A stretch of DNA of 64,000 nucleotides, taken from contig NZ_LT996886.1 in assembly GCF_900343145.1 (NCBI RefSeq), positions 2,418,001-2,482,000 of the forward strand, read 5' to 3'. This DNA comes from Tessaracoccus timonensis. GTDB taxonomy: Bacteria; Actinomycetota; Actinomycetes; Propionibacteriales; Propionibacteriaceae. The position numbers and the translations under genes were made by a program. Below the pieces are notes generated by a model. That model was not told the DNA's origin and did not search any database. It was given only the letters and a program-made list of their open reading frames with translations. This document shows positions 47,712 through 56,948 of the stretch, one piece after another (positions within the stretch are counted from its first letter, which is position 1; each line of letters begins with the position of its first letter).

Positions 47712-49055
47712 GTGAATAGGAACCCGACGCCACGAACACTGCGTATCCTCGAGTCCCTTCTGTTGGGTTCGCTCACATTCGGGTTGTTCTTCGGCGCCGG
47801 CAACCTAATTTTTCCTGTGTCGCTCGGGCTGCAGGCTGGCAACAATGGGGTTCCCGCTGCGCTCGGCTTCCTCGTCGCGGCGGTGGGCATCCCTGTCCTC
47901 GGCGTCATTGCGACGGCCACCGCAGGCACCCGCAGTTTGCCCGAGCTGGCATCACGGGTGCACCCCGTGTTCGCGATGGTGTTTACCTGCGCGCTCTACC
48001 TCACGATCGGCCCGTTCTTTGCGATACCCCGCACCGCCACCGTGTCGTACGAGATCGCCTTCGGCAACTCAGAAGGCACGGGAAATGCGCTCGCGCTCGC
48101 GGTGTTCAGTGCGGTCTTTTTCATACTCGTACTCGTCGCTGCCCTTCGCCCCGGGCGCATCCTCGACATCGTCGGCAAATTCCTCACACCCATCTTCCTC
48201 GCGCTCCTCGGCGTGCTCCTCGTCGCCGCCTTCCTTGCCCCGGCAGCCCCAGCGCCGGACCCCGTCGGGGCTTATGCCTCGCACGCGGCTGCGCGTGGCA
48301 TCCTCGATGGCTACAACACGATGGACGGGCTCGCATCCCTCGCGTTCGCCATCATCGTGATCGATTCCGCGCGCAAGCTCGGTGTCACGGGCAAGGGGCG
48401 CATCGCAACAGAGGTATGCAAGGCAGGTGCAGTTGCCGCTGTCGCGATGGGCGCGATCTACCTCGCACTCGCGGTGCTGGGCTCGCGCATGACTGAGCTG
48501 GTGGCCCGCGACACCAACGGGGCGGTCGCACTGGCGACGATGTCACGCTGGTTGTTCGGCAGCACGGGGCATGTTCTCGCCGCGCTGATTATGTTCGTCG
48601 CGTGTTTGAAGACCGCGATCGGCCTCATCGTCGCTAGCGCTGAAACCTTCTCGCTCATGTTTCCCCAGCTCGGGAGCCAGCGACGGTGGGCCATCGGCTT
48701 CACACTGTGGTCGCTCATCATGGCGAATCTCGGCCTCGACACCATCATCCATGCAGCCGTGCCAGTGCTCCAGGTGCTCTATCCCATGGCCATCATGCTC
48801 ATCGTGCTCGGCTTGCTGGACCGTTTCGTCGCGGGTCAGGCAGCCATCCACTGGCTGCCAGTCCTCTTCGCGGGCTTGGCATCACTCGCGACGGTGCTCG
48901 TCACCGCTGGCTGGTTGCCCAGCGGCGCGTGGACGCGCCTGCTTCCCGGGTTCGACTTGGGGTTTGGGTGGGTGCTCCCCGCGACGGTGGGGTTCCTCGT
49001 CGGGGGAGTGGTCAGCGTTTGGCGACGCTCCCCAAGCTCGCGATCCACACGCTGA
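47712..49055 (+). CDS. brnQ: Branched-chain amino acid transporter (LIVCS family)
   Basis: A 447-residue, roughly 12-helix membrane protein of the BrnQ/BraB family (Na+-coupled uptake of Leu, Ile, Val). The N-terminal signature LTFGLFFGAGNLIFPVSLG lies at residues 21-39, and TIGPFFAIPRTATVSYEIAF near 97-116 is the second family block. GTG start at 47712. Its last 44 bases overlap the convergent ctaA-like gene. Confidence 0.92.
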   Translation: MNRNPTPRTLRILESLLLGSLTFGLFFGAGNLIFPVSLGLQAGNNGVPAALGFLVAAVGIPVLGVIATATAGTRSLPELASRVHPVFAMVFTCALYLTIGPFFAIPRTATVSYEIAFGNSEGTGNALALAVFSAVFFILVLVAALRPGRILDIVGKFLTPIFLALLGVLLVAAFLAPAAPAPDPVGAYASHAAARGILDGYNTMDGLASLAFAIIVIDSARKLGVTGKGRIATEVCKAGAVAAVAMGAIYLALAVLGSRMTELVARDTNGAVALATMSRWLFGSTGHVLAALIMFVACLKTAIGLIVASAETFSLMFPQLGSQRRWAIGFTLWSLIMANLGLDTIIHAAVPVLQVLYPMAIMLIVLGLLDRFVAGQAAIHWLPVLFAGLASLATVLVTAGWLPSGAWTRLLPGFDLGFGWVLPATVGFLVGGVVSVWRRSPSSRSTR

Positions 49056-49917
49056 CGCAGAACGTCGCGGCTGCCAACGCGGCGTACCAGGCCTTTACCG
49101 TGAGGTCAGCACCGTGCGCGACGACGGTGAGCCCCATCGCCACCTCACACACCACCAACACCGCCAGCACGGCACCAAACACGCGAGTATCGCTGCGGCG
49201 CAGGCCTTGCACCGCCACCAGCGCAGTAAGAACTGCGGCAACCCCGCCCAGCACCAGACGCACCCACTGCCAGGCCACGTTGCCGTCGGCCTCGATGATG
49301 CGCCACACCGGCCAACTCATGCACCGGGTGAGCGAACCGGAACCCGCCACCAACACGCTGCAGATGTGAAACGCGAACAGTGCCCCAACGGCACCCCAGG
49401 CCAGGCGTCCAGTAGCGCCTGGCCGCCACCGTCGGGGATACCGCAGTACGCACACAGCAGCCACGGTGATCGCGACGAGCGCGATAAGGCTGGCCCCGAG
49501 ATCGAAGGCAGCCCAAGCTTTCGAGATGCCAACCTTCACCGTCAGCATCCCCAGCACACCAGCGATCATGGCGCCGACGAACGCCACCCACGGCAGCACT
49601 CTGACCAGCGGATCTTTCACGCGGAGCCCGACGATCGCCGCGGTCAGCAGGAGTGGGCCGCAGCTGACGGCGACCACTCGGTGCACGAACTCCAGGATGG
49701 GGTTGAGCTGCGCTTCCGGCGCGATCTGGCCGACGTAGCAGCCCGGCCAGTTCGGGCACGCAGCGCTGGAGTCCGTCGCGCACACCACCGAACCCAAGGC
49801 CACCGCGGCGAAGGTGACGATCGCGGCAGCGACGAACACCGCCCTCGTCACAGCTCCCGGCACCGCACCCTGCTCCACTTGGCCTACCTCCTGCTCGTCA
49901 TGCTGTTCCCCCGACAT
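49012..49917 (-). CDS. ctaA: Heme A synthase-like protein (COX15/CtaA family)
   Basis: A 301-residue membrane protein with about eight hydrophobic helices. The family's first extracellular cysteine motif is present as SSAACPNWPGCYVG near 50-63, and histidine ligands lie in EFVHRVVAV near 76, FHICSVLVAGSGS near 188 and VVAHGADL near 268. CtaA oxidises heme O to heme A for aa3 oxidases; no ctaB or oxidase genes are in the window. The polar N-terminus (GEQHDEQEVGQVEQG) may be partly untranslated if a later start is used. Overlaps brnQ end-to-end and is divergent from the sbcD-like gene. Confidence 0.85.
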   Translation of the reverse strand: MSGEQHDEQEVGQVEQGAVPGAVTRAVFVAAAIVTFAAVALGSVVCATDSSAACPNWPGCYVGQIAPEAQLNPILEFVHRVVAVSCGPLLLTAAIVGLRVKDPLVRVLPWVAFVGAMIAGVLGMLTVKVGISKAWAAFDLGASLIALVAITVAAVCVLRYPRRWRPGATGRLAWGAVGALFAFHICSVLVAGSGSLTRCMSWPVWRIIEADGNVAWQWVRLVLGGVAAVLTALVAVQGLRRSDTRVFGAVLAVLVVCEVAMGLTVVAHGADLTVKAWYAALAAATFCVSVWIASLGSVAKR

Positions 49918-50045
49918 GCTAGGAAGCCCCTCGATGACTGTTGCAGCCGGGTCGCCACAAGCACGCCCGCGGCCATCGCCAGGAATTGTCAGAGGCAGTT
50001 GTTAGGCTTCCAAGCAATCGATATAGCTCTGCGAGGAGGCGGCCC

Positions 50046-51176
50046 GTGAAGTTCATCGCAACAGGCGATTGGCAGCTCGGCATGACCGCGCATTATCTCG
50101 ACGAACAGGCACGCCCACGCTACCTGGAGGCCCGGTTCGAGGCTGTGCGGCACATCGGGGCGTTGGCTGACGAACACGGGGCTGAATTCGTCGTCGTATG
50201 CGGCGACGTGTTCGAATCCAACCAACTCGATCGACGAGTGCTGGCGCAGGCGTTTGAAGCCATGCGCGCCATCGCTGTTCCCCTGGTGCTGGTTCCCGGC
50301 AACCATGATCCACTTGATGCTTCCTCCATCTATAACTCGCAGGCGTTCCAACAGCGTTGTCCCAGTCACGTTCACGTCCTTCGCAGCGGCGAGCCGTTCG
50401 CGGTGCGCGAGGGCGTCGAAGTTGTGGGAGCGCCCTGGAAGTCCAAACGCCCGCTCACAGATCTCCTGGGCGAGGCTATCGACGGCCTCGAGCTACCGTC
50501 GGGCAGCGTTGTCCGCGTGCTCGCCGGACACGGGGCAGCGTCAACCCTCAACCCAGACCCGGACGAGCCCTCCACCTTCGACGTCCCACGGCTCACTCAG
50601 GCGCTGGACGACGGCCTGATCCACTTCGTCGCGGTAGGCGACAAGCACTCCACCACCCAAGTGGCCGACGGCATTTGGTACCCCGGCACACCCGAGGTCA
50701 CGAGCCGACGCGAGCCAGATCCGGGCAACGTGCTGCTGGTCGAGGTGCAGCCAGACGGAATCAACGTTGAGACGTTGCACGTCGGGCAGTGGCAGTTTCT
50801 CGTTGTGGAAGCCACCCTCGGCTCCGGCGCCGACGTGGAGGCCCTCACCCGACGCCTGGAGCGCGTCGCGCACAAGTCCCGCACTGCGGTGTGGCTACGG
50901 CTGTCCGGTTCCATCACAACGGTGCAGCATGCACAGCTCGAAGCGGCACTCGACGATCTCGCGTATCTTTTTGCAAAACTCAGTATCTGGGAACGTCACA
51001 ACGACCTAGCGGTGATTCCTGACGATGCCGACTTCTCCGACCTCGGCCTCACCGGGTTTGCCGACGACGCGCTGCAGGAACTCATCCAACGTGCGTCCAG
51101 CGACGACGATGACGACGCGGGGGCAGCACACGACGCCCTCAGCTTGCTGTACCGCTTCGCAGGAGGTGCGCGATGA
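50046..51176 (+). CDS. SbcD/Mre11-like metallophosphoesterase (actinobacterial YhaO-type)
   Basis: A 376-residue calcineurin-like nuclease. Motifs in order: KFIATGDWQLGM at 2-13 (the DxH motif reads DWQ, His replaced by Gln), VVCGDVFESNQ near 56 (GDxF), VPGNHDPLD near 81 (GNHD), VLAGHGA near 158 and HFVAVGDKHSTTQ near 194 (GxH motif with GDKH instead of GHxH). The WQ and DKH changes seem characteristic of an actinobacterial subgroup rather than damage. GTG at 50046. Coupled by ATGA to a large SMC-like ATPase, so they act together in DNA end processing. Confidence 0.85.
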   Translation: MKFIATGDWQLGMTAHYLDEQARPRYLEARFEAVRHIGALADEHGAEFVVVCGDVFESNQLDRRVLAQAFEAMRAIAVPLVLVPGNHDPLDASSIYNSQAFQQRCPSHVHVLRSGEPFAVREGVEVVGAPWKSKRPLTDLLGEAIDGLELPSGSVVRVLAGHGAASTLNPDPDEPSTFDVPRLTQALDDGLIHFVAVGDKHSTTQVADGIWYPGTPEVTSRREPDPGNVLLVEVQPDGINVETLHVGQWQFLVVEATLGSGADVEALTRRLERVAHKSRTAVWLRLSGSITTVQHAQLEAALDDLAYLFAKLSIWERHNDLAVIPDDADFSDLGLTGFADDALQELIQRASSDDDDDAGAAHDALSLLYRFAGGAR

Positions 51177-53773
51177 AGCTGCATGCCATCACGCTGCGCA
51201 ACTACCGAGGCATCGTCGAGCGCACCATCGAGTTCGACGAGCACATCACCGTCGTCGCTGGCCCGAATGAGGTGGGAAAGTCGTCGGTGGCGGAGGCGCT
51301 TCGCCTGCTTCGTACGGAACTGGATAGCACGAAGAAGAGCGCCGTCAAGGAAGTACAAACCGTCGGGCTCGATGCAGGCCCCGAGGCAGAAGTCGATGTG
51401 AGCACGGGGAAGTATCGCCTGACGTACCGCAAGCGCTGGCTGAAGAAGCCCCTCACGGAACTTCACGTCATCGAGCCCAAACCGGAACAGCTCTCGGGCA
51501 GGGAAGCACACGAGCGCTACCTCGCCATTCTCAACGAGACCACCGACGTGGCTCTGCTCGACGCATTGGAGAGCCGCCAAGGAGAATCCCTGCGCCAGCC
51601 GCAGCTCGTCAATTTGCGATCGTTGCAGAGCGCGCTCGGAGACGAGAGCCCGTCGGAGAGCGACGACCTGCTGCTCCGCCGTATCGACGAGGAGTTCTTG
51701 CGCTATTTCACCCCGACGGGGAAGCCAACAGGCAGTTATGCCGCTGCCGAGGCACGCGTTGAAGAGGCGCAGGAAGCGCTCGATGCAGCTCAGTCGGCGA
51801 GCACCCACATGCAGCAGCTCACCGATGAACACGCATTGGTGGCTGAGCGCATCACCGACCTGACGAAGCAGCAAACCCACAGCGCAGAAGAGGTCGCCAC
51901 TTTCCAGCAACAAGCCGATGCCGCCGAGGCAGCGGAGGATGCACTGCGCTCAGCAGCGTCGAAGCTCACCTCAGCGCAATCAGCCTTGCAGCATGTACTT
52001 GATGCTCAATCCAGTCGACGGCTCAGCGTCCAGCGGCTGACCGAGGATGAGCATGAGTTGCAAGCACAGCGTGTGCATCTCGCGCAACTGTTGGAAGAAC
52101 GCGATGCGGCTGTGCAGGCGCATGCCGAGGCCGAAGCGGAACTCAACGCCCTGCAACGGCACCTCGACGAGGCCCGGGCTGATCAAGAGCAGGCCGAGCA
52201 GCGCCTGCTCCAAGCCCGCAGCATCGCTCAGTATGAGCTCCTCACCAAGCGCCTCGCTGAAGTACGTGAAGCCGACGCCATCCGCACACGGGCTGCGGCT
52301 GTACTCGATGCCAACCACATCGATGACGCGGCCGTCGTTCGCCTCGTCACGCTGCAGGCCAACCTCGACGCCGCCACAGCAGCCAGCGAGGCTGCAGCCG
52401 CGCTCGTTACCGTCGACGTGCATGGGCAACAGCCAGTGCACCTCGACGACGAAGCCTTAGAGCAGAGCGCACACATCGTGCGCCCGGTGCTCGAACCCGT
52501 ACGAATACACGTCGACGATGTGCTCACCGTGGAGGTCCGGCCGGGGAAATCTCCCGACGAGGAGCGCACCCGCCTCGCAGAAGCCACCGCCGCGTTGCAT
52601 CGGGCGTTCGACGAACTCTCCGTCGCGACAATCGATGATGCGAAGGCTGCTGCAGCCGTCCGCCACGACGCGTCGTTGGCATTGGAGCGCGCATCGGTTG
52701 CGTTGGAGCACCTTCTCGACGGCACAATGATCGCCGATCTCGAACACGAGGTAGCGGCGCTGCAGGCCACAGTGGGGGAGGAGCCAGCCCCTGAAGCACC
52801 CATCCCGGAGCTCGAAGATGCCTACGTCCGTGCCGGGCAGCGTCGCGACGAAGCCCAACAGCAACGAGATTCCTCCGCTGCTGCGCTCACCGCGCTCGAA
52901 GCTTCGGCACACGCTGCGGCGTTGGCCTACGAGAAGGCGGTGAGCGCTGTGGAGTCGCGCCAAGCCACATTCGAGCTCCTTCAACAGCGGCTAGCCCAAG
53001 ACCGGGTTGCCAAAGCGGATGCCGCCCTCGACGAGGAAGCCACGCAAGCCCAAGCCGCCGTAGCGGAAGCAACCGCCGCACGCGATGCTGCGCAACAGGA
53101 GTTCGATGCTGCCGATGTCGACACCGTGCGCATGTGGCTTGCGAACGCCGAAGGCAATCACGCTTCGGCCTCCGAGCAGCTGAACGATGCGAAGTCGCGG
53201 CTCACGGAGCTGGGCGCCCTCATCGACGATCGTGCCCGGCTCGGCCTCTTTGACGCCCTGGTCGAGGCCAGGGCCGAACTCGAGGCAGCCGTCGATGAGC
53301 ATGCGCGTCTCCGCCGTGCGGCATCGGCAGTGAAACTGCTGCGTGAGGTATGGCTTCGACATCGAAGCGCAGCCCAGGAGCGCTACGTGGAACCGTTCAA
53401 GGAACGCCTAGAGTCGCTTGCCAGAGTGGTGTTCGGGAAGGATGTGCAGGTCGAGATCGACCCCGAACTCAACATCGTTTCGCGCACACTCGACGGGCGC
53501 ACCGTCGCCTTTCATCAGCTCTCCGGCGGCGCACAAGAGCAGCTTGCGCTGCTGGGCAGGCTCACGTGCGCTCACCTCGTCGCCCCCGATGAGGGCGCGC
53601 CGCTCATCATCGACGACGCCCTCGGCTTTTCCGACCCCCAGCGGCTGCGTGCTCTGGGGTTGGCGCTGGGGCAAGTCGGCCAGCACGCGCAGATCATCCT
53701 GATGACGTGCCAACCAGATCGCTATCAGCAGGTGGGCAAGGCGCGTCGAGTGGAACTCACGAGCATCACGTAG
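51173..53773 (+). CDS. SbcC/Rad50-like (YhaN-type) ATPase without zinc hook
   Basis: An 866-residue ABC-type ATPase. Walker A VAGPNEVGKSSVAEAL near 27-42, a Q-loop region RQGESLRQPQLV near 140, two long Ala/Glu/Gln-rich coiled coils (about 190-370 and 480-730), ABC signature LSGGAQEQLALLGRL near 782-796 and Walker B APLIIDDALGFSD near 806-818. The only cysteines are in the C-terminal ATPase half, so there is no CxxC zinc hook. Between the coils a small globular part (about 390-460, DVLTVEVRPGKSPDE) sits where YhaN-like proteins have one. Partner of the preceding nuclease; inferred role in DNA repair or removal of odd DNA ends. Confidence 0.85.
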   Translation: MKLHAITLRNYRGIVERTIEFDEHITVVAGPNEVGKSSVAEALRLLRTELDSTKKSAVKEVQTVGLDAGPEAEVDVSTGKYRLTYRKRWLKKPLTELHVIEPKPEQLSGREAHERYLAILNETTDVALLDALESRQGESLRQPQLVNLRSLQSALGDESPSESDDLLLRRIDEEFLRYFTPTGKPTGSYAAAEARVEEAQEALDAAQSASTHMQQLTDEHALVAERITDLTKQQTHSAEEVATFQQQADAAEAAEDALRSAASKLTSAQSALQHVLDAQSSRRLSVQRLTEDEHELQAQRVHLAQLLEERDAAVQAHAEAEAELNALQRHLDEARADQEQAEQRLLQARSIAQYELLTKRLAEVREADAIRTRAAAVLDANHIDDAAVVRLVTLQANLDAATAASEAAAALVTVDVHGQQPVHLDDEALEQSAHIVRPVLEPVRIHVDDVLTVEVRPGKSPDEERTRLAEATAALHRAFDELSVATIDDAKAAAAVRHDASLALERASVALEHLLDGTMIADLEHEVAALQATVGEEPAPEAPIPELEDAYVRAGQRRDEAQQQRDSSAAALTALEASAHAAALAYEKAVSAVESRQATFELLQQRLAQDRVAKADAALDEEATQAQAAVAEATAARDAAQQEFDAADVDTVRMWLANAEGNHASASEQLNDAKSRLTELGALIDDRARLGLFDALVEARAELEAAVDEHARLRRAASAVKLLREVWLRHRSAAQERYVEPFKERLESLARVVFGKDVQVEIDPELNIVSRTLDGRTVAFHQLSGGAQEQLALLGRLTCAHLVAPDEGAPLIIDDALGFSDPQRLRALGLALGQVGQHAQIILMTCQPDRYQQVGKARRVELTSIT

Positions 53774-53884
53774 GCGAGTAATGGGCACGTGTTTCTCGTT
53801 GTTTGCTCAACGTTTACCCCAACAACCAGTCAGTTGCACCGCCATGCCTTTATTGTCTGGGGCATCGACCCAAGGAGTTCATCT

Positions 53885-55171
53885 ATGTTCAAACGCATCG
53901 TGGCCCCCGTGCTCACCACGTTGTTGGTGGCCAGCGGCCTCGCCAGCACGGCTCAAGCAGACGAGTCCGCACCCTCGTCCCTGCGTATCGCCACCTTTAA
54001 CGCGAGCCTGAACCGCTCCGCGGAAGGCGAGCTCATTGAGCACCTCAGCAACGGCGACAACGAGCAGGCACGCAATGCAGCTGAAACTATCCAGCGAGCC
54101 AACCCCGACATCGTCTTGGTCAACGAGTTCGACTACGACGAGAACGGTACGGCCCAAGACCTGTTCCGTAAGAACTACCTCGAAGTTTCGCAGCACGGTG
54201 CCGACCCGGTCACCTACCCGTATGCGTGGAGCGGCCCGGTGAACACCGGTGTGCCCTCGGGCTTCGACCTGAACAATGACGGGAAGGTCGGCGGCCCGGA
54301 TGATGCCTGGGGCTTCGGCGAGTTCCCCGGCCAGTACGGCTTCGTCGTGTACTCGAAGTACCCGATCAACACCGACGACGTCCGCACGTTCCAGAATTTC
54401 CTCTGGAAGGACATGCCCGACAACGCCATGCCGGAGGGTTGGTTCGACGCCGACGAGGTCGAGCAGGTGCGTCTCTCGTCGAAGACCCACGCCGACATCC
54501 CCGTCCAGGTCGGCGACGAGACGCTCCATGTTCTCGCCGCACACCCGACGCCGCCGTCCTTCGACGGCCCGGAACAGCGCAACAAGCGTCGCAACAACGA
54601 CGAGATCCGCATCTGGGCCGACTACATCTCTGGCAAGGCCGATTACCTCTACGACGACAAGGGCACCAAGGGCGGCCTCGCAGCCGGTGCGCACTTCGCA
54701 ATCCTCGGCGACTACAACTCAGACCCCAACGACGGCGACTCCATGCCCGGCTCTATCGACCAGCTGCTGAAGAACCCTCTCGTACTGGACCCGAAGCCGA
54801 TGTCGGAGGGCGCCGTCGAGGCTGCGAAGCAAGGTGGCGCGAACGACAGCCACAAGTCTGACCCGAAATACGACACCGCTGACTTCAACGACGATCCACG
54901 CCCCGGCAACATCCGCGTCGACTACACGCTGTTCAACGCAGAAACCATGCAGGTCAGCGATGCAGGCGTGTTCTGGCCGGTGAAGTCCGATCCGCTGTCG
55001 CGGCTCACCGGGGAGTACCCGTTCCCCACATCGGATCACCGCCTGGTGTGGGCCGACGTCACGCTCAAGGGAAGCGCTCAGGAAGACGAGTCTGGCGACG
55101 ACACAGCACCTTCGCCAGAGAAGCCTGGTCCCTCGCCTGAGCGTCCTGATCTTCCACAGACTGGGGTCTGA
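53885..55171 (+). CDS. Secreted endonuclease/exonuclease/phosphatase-family protein ending in LPQTG
   Basis: A 428-residue exported hydrolase. A signal peptide (MFKRIVAPVLTTLLVASG then STAQA) would be cut near residue 24. The EEP fold follows: RIATFNASLNR near 33, VLVNEFDYDENG near 78 (catalytic Glu), VLAAHPTPP near 217, FAILGDYNSDPNDGD near 276 (Asn/Asp pair) and FPTSDHRLVWADV near 380 (Asp-His). After an acidic Pro/Ser/Glu linker the protein ends LPQTGV at the stop codon. The sortase motif lacks the hydrophobic helix and basic tail needed for anchoring. ATG at 53885 with AAGGAG. Substrate (DNA, phospholipid or sugar phosphate) is not clear. Confidence 0.85.
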   Translation: MFKRIVAPVLTTLLVASGLASTAQADESAPSSLRIATFNASLNRSAEGELIEHLSNGDNEQARNAAETIQRANPDIVLVNEFDYDENGTAQDLFRKNYLEVSQHGADPVTYPYAWSGPVNTGVPSGFDLNNDGKVGGPDDAWGFGEFPGQYGFVVYSKYPINTDDVRTFQNFLWKDMPDNAMPEGWFDADEVEQVRLSSKTHADIPVQVGDETLHVLAAHPTPPSFDGPEQRNKRRNNDEIRIWADYISGKADYLYDDKGTKGGLAAGAHFAILGDYNSDPNDGDSMPGSIDQLLKNPLVLDPKPMSEGAVEAAKQGGANDSHKSDPKYDTADFNDDPRPGNIRVDYTLFNAETMQVSDAGVFWPVKSDPLSRLTGEYPFPTSDHRLVWADVTLKGSAQEDESGDDTAPSPEKPGPSPERPDLPQTGV

Positions 55172-55189
55172 TCCCGGAACAGTGCAACC

Positions 55190-55224
55190 AGTAGCGGGCA
55201 CCGCAGCAGTAGGTGCCCGCTACT
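55190..55224. terminator. Perfect 13-bp terminator hairpin
   Basis: AGTAGCGGGCACC (55190-55202) pairs exactly with 55212-55224 across a 9-base loop; GTGTGTTG follows. It starts 18 bases after the stop of the secreted hydrolase and 40 bases before the YbjN gene. Confidence 0.85.
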
Positions 55225-55264
55225 GTGTGTTGCAAGGTACGTTCAAGCAACAAGGAGTACTCCC

Positions 55265-55783
55265 ATGCCAGATGCCGTTGCACCCCATCCCGAGTTCGCC
55301 GACGACGCCGCCACCCTCGCGCCGATCACCCACGAGCGCCTCGTTGCAACCCTCGAGAGCATGGCGTTCGACTTTGAAGAGGACGACGGGGTCCTGACCG
55401 CGCTGATCGAGGGTGGGCACCCATGTTGGTTCTCGATCACCGGCCCCAATGACGAGGAGATCGCGCTGAATATTCAGGCTCGATGGCGGCCGAGCCTCGA
55501 CGTGAGCAATCTCGCTCAGGCGTTTCAAACCGTCAACGATTGGAACGGCACCCAGATCTTCCCTCGTGCCATCACCGTGCCCGACGAGAATGACAACTGC
55601 GTCTTTGTTGCTGACTTCACGCAGGACTTCGACCGGGGTGTCACCGATCTGCAGCTCGAGAACGCCATCGCTGTTGCGCTGACCACCACCATGAATTTCC
55701 TGGAGTATCTCAACGCCCAATTCCCAGATGCCCTCGACGACGATTACGGCTTCACCGGGGACGACCAACCGAGCGCCCAGTGA
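55265..55783 (+). CDS. YbjN-domain protein
   Basis: A 172-residue, acidic, cytoplasmic protein with a YbjN fold, similar to type III secretion chaperone folds: ITHERLVATLESMAFDFEED at 21-40, FSITGPNDEEIALNIQARWR near 56-75, NDWNGTQIFPRAITV near 91-105 and DFTQDFDRGVTDLQLENAIA near 118-137. Function unknown; actinobacteria often have several. ATG at 55265 with AAGGAG eight bases upstream. Confidence 0.85.
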   Translation: MPDAVAPHPEFADDAATLAPITHERLVATLESMAFDFEEDDGVLTALIEGGHPCWFSITGPNDEEIALNIQARWRPSLDVSNLAQAFQTVNDWNGTQIFPRAITVPDENDNCVFVADFTQDFDRGVTDLQLENAIAVALTTTMNFLEYLNAQFPDALDDDYGFTGDDQPSAQ

Positions 55784-55835
55784 GGCTCGTGGGCCGAGAT
55801 GCGCCAGCCACCGATTCGAGAGATGATGACTGGCG

Positions 55836-56948
55836 ATGATCGTCGAAACCAACATCGTCCGGCTCTATGACTCTCGGCACCCGCTGCGCACTGCATCGGG
55901 TGTCGAACTCACTGAGGTGGACGTCGCCTACGAAACCTACGGCACGCTGAACGAGGCCCGCAGCAACGCCGTCTTCGTATGCCATGCCCTCACCGGCGAC
56001 GCGCATGCGGCAGGGCACCACGCGGGGGAGGCGAAGCCCGGCTGGTGGGACAACCTCATCGGGCCCGGCAAACCGCTCGATACTGACCGCTGGTTCGTCG
56101 TCTCCGCCAACCTGCTCGGCGGCTGCTCGGGCACGACGGGGCCGTCGTCCACCAACCCTGCGACGAGCAAACCGTACGGTCTCGATTTCCCCCTGCTCGC
56201 TGTCTCCGACTTTGTCACCGTGCACCGCAAACTAGGGGAGCACCTGGGCATCAGCCATTGGGCCGCCCTCGTCGGGGGCTCGCTGGGTGGCATGCAGGTG
56301 TTGGATTGGGTGCTGCGCCATCCAGAAGACACGGATAACGCCATCATCATCGCTGCGTCGTCGCGCCTGACAGCACAAAACATTGCGTTTTCCGCCGTCG
56401 GCCGACAAGCCATCATGCGCGATCCAGAGTTCCACAACGGTCAGTTTCACGAGCTCGATACCGCACCTGCACGCGGGTTGTCCGTCGCGAGAATGATGGC
56501 GCACATCACCTACCTGTCGGAGGAGGCGTTCGGCGAGAAGTTCGGACGCCAAGCCCAGTACCAACAGTTGACGAAGAACTTCGGGGTCGACTTCGCCGTC
56601 GAAAGCTACCTGGAGTACCAGGGTGAGAAGTTCCTGTCGCGCTTCGACGCGCTCAGCTACCTCTACTTGTCGCGCGCCATGGACTACTTCGACGCGTTCG
56701 CCGACGACGACGCTCTCGACCGTCTGAGCAAGCACCAGGTGACCTTCCTCATCATGAGCTTCGACTCCGACTGGCGGTATTCGACGAAGGACTCGCGGCG
56801 CATCGTCCGCCACCTGGAGCGTGCCCACCAGCCGGTGTCGTTCCGGGAAATCAAGTCACCGTGGGGGCATGACTCGTTTCTGCTCGAGATCGACGACTAC
56901 CACGCCACCATCCGCGCATTCCTCGACCGAGCTTGGGAGAGCCGATGA
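55836..56948 (+). CDS. metX: Homoserine O-acyltransferase (MetX)
   Basis: Acylates homoserine (acetyl-CoA in most MetX; succinyl-CoA in some) as the first step of methionine synthesis. The 370-residue alpha/beta hydrolase shows VCHALTGDAHAAG near 49-61, WWDNLIGPGKPLDTDRWFVV near 68-87, nucleophile serine in VGGSLGGMQVLDW near 145-157, aspartate in IMSFDSDWRY near 307-316 and histidine in WGHDSFLLE near 344. Coupled to metW by ATGA. Upstream spacing to the YbjN gene is 52 bases. Confidence 0.94.
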   Translation: MIVETNIVRLYDSRHPLRTASGVELTEVDVAYETYGTLNEARSNAVFVCHALTGDAHAAGHHAGEAKPGWWDNLIGPGKPLDTDRWFVVSANLLGGCSGTTGPSSTNPATSKPYGLDFPLLAVSDFVTVHRKLGEHLGISHWAALVGGSLGGMQVLDWVLRHPEDTDNAIIIAASSRLTAQNIAFSAVGRQAIMRDPEFHNGQFHELDTAPARGLSVARMMAHITYLSEEAFGEKFGRQAQYQQLTKNFGVDFAVESYLEYQGEKFLSRFDALSYLYLSRAMDYFDAFADDDALDRLSKHQVTFLIMSFDSDWRYSTKDSRRIVRHLERAHQPVSFREIKSPWGHDSFLLEIDDYHATIRAFLDRAWESR

